A stretch of 64,000 nucleotides of DNA, from positions 1 through 64,000 of the forward strand of contig JAEZWW010000008.1 of assembly GCA_023442945.1 (NCBI GenBank), read 5' to 3'. Made by a program: the position numbers and the translations under genes. A model generated the notes under the pieces. It made no database searches. It was not told the origin of the DNA and saw only the letters and a program-made list of their open reading frames with translations. This DNA comes from Pseudomonadota bacterium. GTDB lineage: Bacteria; Pseudomonadota; Gammaproteobacteria; Burkholderiales; Burkholderiaceae_C. How positions within the stretch are numbered: the stretch's first letter is position 1; the number at the start of each line of letters is the position of its first letter. Positions 61,536 through 64,000 of this stretch are shown here, in pieces.

Positions 61536-62176
61536 AAAACCCAATTTCTTTGTGCGCCCTGCACCGCATTGGGGTACGGCGCGCGGCCGCGCGAGCCGTT
61601 GTAGCGCCCGAGCGCCAGGAACAGATCGCCCCGCTCGCGGTCCAAGTAATGGCGCAGGATGACGCAGCCAAAACGCAGGTTGGTCTGCATGTGAAACAGC
61701 TTGCCGGGGTCGCCGTCGCCAATCACCCGCGTCCAGAACGGCATGACCTGGGTGTAGCCGCGCGCGCCCACGCTGGACACGGCGTACTTGCGGAAGGCGC
61801 TTTCGACCTGGATCAGGCCCATCACCAGCGAGGTGTCCAGCCCCGCGCGGCGCGATTCGTACCACACGGTCTGCAGGAATTCGATGCGGGTGTCGAAGTC
61901 CTTCTTGCGGCTGTACAGGCGGTCGCTCATCGCCGCCAGCCAGCGCAGGTAGGACATGCGCGCTTCGGTCGTGGCGAAGCTCGGCACCGGCGGCGCGCTG
62001 TTGGCAATGGCCGAGCTGAGCGCCGTGCGCACCGAGTCGATCATGGGCTCTTCCAGTTGCCCACCGGCGTGGGCCAGACGCGGCGCCAGCCCCAGACTGG
62101 CCGCGCCGACCGAAGCCGCCAGGCAAGCGCGGCGCGACAGGCCCGCGGACGGTGCCGGCTGCAGCGCGTCCCTCAT
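61526..62176 (-). CDS. Lytic transglycosylase domain protein
   Basis: This 216-residue SLT-fold enzyme should cut peptidoglycan glycan strands. The catalytic Glu125 is in GLIQVESAFRKYAVSSVGARG, followed by YTQVMPFWTRVIG and LRFGCVILRHYLDRERGD. The N terminus has SRRACLAASVGAASLG, a twin-arginine-like signal, so export could be by Tat. Its ATG overlaps the proS stop codon. The last residues overlap a repeat I copy. Confidence 0.87.
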   Translation of the reverse strand: MRDALQPAPSAGLSRRACLAASVGAASLGLAPRLAHAGGQLEEPMIDSVRTALSSAIANSAPPVPSFATTEARMSYLRWLAAMSDRLYSRKKDFDTRIEFLQTVWYESRRAGLDTSLVMGLIQVESAFRKYAVSSVGARGYTQVMPFWTRVIGDGDPGKLFHMQTNLRFGCVILRHYLDRERGDLFLALGRYNGSRGRAPYPNAVQGAQRNWVFSG

Positions 62177-63918
62177 GCCGCCAGGCGGCCTTTCACGAAG
62201 GTCGCAATCTCTGCCGCGGGGACCTTGGTGGCCTCGGCGTCGCGGCGGTGCTGGTACTCGACCTGGCCATCTTTCAGGCCTTTGTCGCCGATGGTCACGC
62301 GGTGCGGCACGCCGATCAGCTCCCAGTCGGCGAACATGGCGCCCGGGCGCTCGCCGCGGTCGTCCAGGATCACGTCGACACCGGCCGCCATCAGCTCAGC
62401 GTACAGCGCCTCAGCAGCGGCCTTCACGGCCTCGCTGCGGTCCATGCCGACCGGGCAGATCACCACCGTGAAGGGCGCCAGCGCGTCGGGCCAGATGATG
62501 CCGCGCGCATCGTGGTTCTGTTCGATGGCCGCGGCCGGCAGGCGCGTGATGCCGATGCCGTAGCAACCCATCTCAAAATGCCGCGGCTTGCCGTCTTCCG
62601 CCAGGAAGGTGGCGTCCATGGCCGTGCTGTACTTGGTGCCCAGGTAGAAGATGTGGCCGATTTCGATGCCGCGCTCAATCGCCAGCGTGCCCTTGCCGTC
62701 CGGCGCGGCATCGCCCGGGACGACGTTGCGGATGTCGGCCACGGCGTCCGGCTCGGGCAGGTCGCGGCCCCAGTTGACGCCGGTCAGGTGGACGTCTTCT
62801 TCGTTCGCGCCGCAGACCCAGTCGGCCATCAGCGCGACCTCACGGTCGGCCACCAGCTTCACCGGCTTTTTCAGGCCGATCGGGCCCAGGTAGCCGGGCT
62901 TGGTGCCGAAGTGCTCCAGGATCTCGGGCACGGTGGCGAAGCGGAAGCCCTGGTCGAGCCCCGGCACCTTGCTGACCTTGATCTCGTTCATGTCGTGGTC
63001 GCCGCGCAGCAGCAGCAACCAGACCTGGCTTTTGACGACCTTGCCAGCTTCGTCGGTCTGGTCGGTCGCCAGCACCAGCGACTTCACGGTCTGCTTCAAC
63101 GGCAGCTGCAGCAGCTCGGCCACGTCGGCGCAGGTCGATTTGCCGGGTGTCGGCGTCTTGGCCATGGCTTGCGTGGCGTCGCCGCGCGGGGCCGTGGGCG
63201 CCAGCGCCTCGGCCTTTTCCATGTTGGCGGCGTAATCGCTGCCCGTGCTGTAGACGATGGCGTCTTCGCCCGTCGAGGCAATCACCTGGAATTCTTCGCT
63301 CAAATCACCGCCGATGGCGCCCGAATCCGCTGCCACGGCGCGGTAGGTCAGGCCAAAGCGGTCAAAGATGGCACGGTAGGCCTTGGCCATGACCTGGTAG
63401 CTGACTTTGGCGCTGGCTTCGTCGCGGTCGAAGCTGTAGGCGTCCTTCATGATGAATTCGCGCCCACGCATCAGGCCGAAGCGCGGACGGCGCTCGTCGC
63501 GGAACTTGGTCTGGATCTGGTAGAGGTTCTTGGGCAGCTGCTTGTAGCTGCGCAGGTCCTGGCGCGCGATGTCGGTCACCGCCTCTTCGCTGGTCGGCTG
63601 GATGACGAAGTCGCGCTCGTGCCGGTCCTGCACGCGCAGCAGCTCGGGGCCCATGGTCTGGAAACGCCCGCTTTCACTCCACAACTCGCCCGGCTGGACC
63701 ACCGGCATGACGCATTCGACGGCGCCGGCGCGGTTCATTTCCTCGCGCACGATGGCTTCGACCTTGCGGATCACGCGCAAACCCATCGGCATGTAGGTGT
63801 AGACCCCCGCGCCCAGTTTCTTGACCATCCCGGCCCGTGTCATGAGCTGGTGGCTGACCACCTCGGCGTCTGCAGGGGCTTCCTTGAGGGTGCTGATATA
63901 GAACTGGCTGGCTTTCAT
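62173..63918 (-). CDS. proS: Prolyl-tRNA synthetase
   Basis: This 581-residue class II enzyme charges tRNA-Pro. The N-terminal MKASQFYISTLKEAPADAE, motif 2 area FRDERRPRFGLMRGREFIMKDAYSFD, an inserted editing domain (about 225-390) and the C-terminal anticodon domain are all present, as in bacterial-type ProRS. The open frame extends to 63981, but MKASQFY is the family's usual start. It is coupled to the transglycosylase gene. Confidence 0.96.
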   Translation of the reverse strand: MKASQFYISTLKEAPADAEVVSHQLMTRAGMVKKLGAGVYTYMPMGLRVIRKVEAIVREEMNRAGAVECVMPVVQPGELWSESGRFQTMGPELLRVQDRHERDFVIQPTSEEAVTDIARQDLRSYKQLPKNLYQIQTKFRDERRPRFGLMRGREFIMKDAYSFDRDEASAKVSYQVMAKAYRAIFDRFGLTYRAVAADSGAIGGDLSEEFQVIASTGEDAIVYSTGSDYAANMEKAEALAPTAPRGDATQAMAKTPTPGKSTCADVAELLQLPLKQTVKSLVLATDQTDEAGKVVKSQVWLLLLRGDHDMNEIKVSKVPGLDQGFRFATVPEILEHFGTKPGYLGPIGLKKPVKLVADREVALMADWVCGANEEDVHLTGVNWGRDLPEPDAVADIRNVVPGDAAPDGKGTLAIERGIEIGHIFYLGTKYSTAMDATFLAEDGKPRHFEMGCYGIGITRLPAAAIEQNHDARGIIWPDALAPFTVVICPVGMDRSEAVKAAAEALYAELMAAGVDVILDDRGERPGAMFADWELIGVPHRVTIGDKGLKDGQVEYQHRRDAEATKVPAAEIATFVKGRLAA

Positions 63919-63963
63919 CGGGATCGGGCGCAAGGCCACGCCTTGAATGGGGTTTGTGCCCAC

Positions 63964-63991
63964 TTGCCGGTGGCAATGCACCGTGCATAAT
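63964..63991 (+). promoter_or_regulatory. Candidate promoter for a gene beyond the window
   Basis: TTGCCG (63964-63969) and CATAAT (63986-63991) are 16 bases apart on the plus strand. They would drive a gene divergent from proS that starts past the window edge. Confidence 0.35.
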
Positions 63992-64000
63992 GGTCATAAC

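Overview
This 64 kb window is a high-GC chromosomal segment from a betaproteobacterium, most likely a member of the Comamonadaceae (Burkholderiales). The lineage is inferred from several signs: the order ffh-ypjD-PP0621-pilS-pilR-ampD, the Bug-type tripartite tricarboxylate binding protein, a 96-residue betaproteobacterial-type H-NS protein, the many short intergenic repeats of the form AGCTGCCCGCGCAG...CTGTAGGGCCAG, and the high GC third positions. I see no insertion sequence, prophage, plasmid function or CRISPR array. The region looks like core chromosome with a catabolic section in the middle.

Layout. 0.4-6.5 kb: two lipid A acyltransferases divergent from metK, then an NlpC/P60 lipoprotein, a low-molecular-weight phosphatase and an azlCD exporter. 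6.5-9.7 kb: a DUF333 lipoprotein, a TetR/VOC divergent pair, an ABM monooxygenase and an AraC regulator. 9.8-16.3 kb: ffh, then ypjD-PP0621-pilS-pilR-ampD with overlapping start and stop codons. 16.4-20.1 kb: paaK-paaI-paaG divergent from paaF, sharing one palindromic operator. 20.3-24.4 kb: a secreted VWA protein, a tRNA with anticodon CAU, an IPTL-CTERM-type surface protein and a TetR regulator.

24.4-48 kb is mainly purine and nucleoside use. It holds xanthine dehydrogenase (xdhA, a 60-codon proline-rich gene, xdhB), a nucleoside deaminase, a BMP-family ABC importer (ATPase, two permeases, two binding lipoproteins), a Rieske oxygenase that resembles methylxanthine N-demethylases, adenine deaminase, guanine deaminase and dCTP deaminase. 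A GYF/PrsW membrane pair, a DUF1521 self-cleaving-type protein and an acyl-CoA ligase plus Bug protein are interspersed. The inferred logic is import of nucleosides or bases, deamination to hypoxanthine or xanthine, then oxidation by XDH.

48-64 kb is housekeeping: small envelope proteins, an ornithine cyclodeaminase homologue, pyroglutamyl peptidase, YpfJ, RhlE, DUF445, ApaH, two CorC/HlyC paralogues, H-NS, a monothiol glutaredoxin, a DUF937-OmpA fusion, a lytic transglycosylase and proS.

The most interesting points are: (1) a dispersed repeat with about 23 copies, five of them read in frame inside genes (xdhA twice, xdhB, the ABC ATPase, and the signal peptide of the Bug protein); (2) a SAM-II-like riboswitch in front of metK; (3) the 3' end of metK present in three tandem copies that differ mostly at silent positions; (4) a DUF1521 protein with an intact GDPHVD autocleavage motif and an additional C-terminal module; (5) a translationally coupled proline-rich small protein between the two XDH subunits. 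Gene names and families are from recognition of motifs and remembered sequences; no database search was possible.
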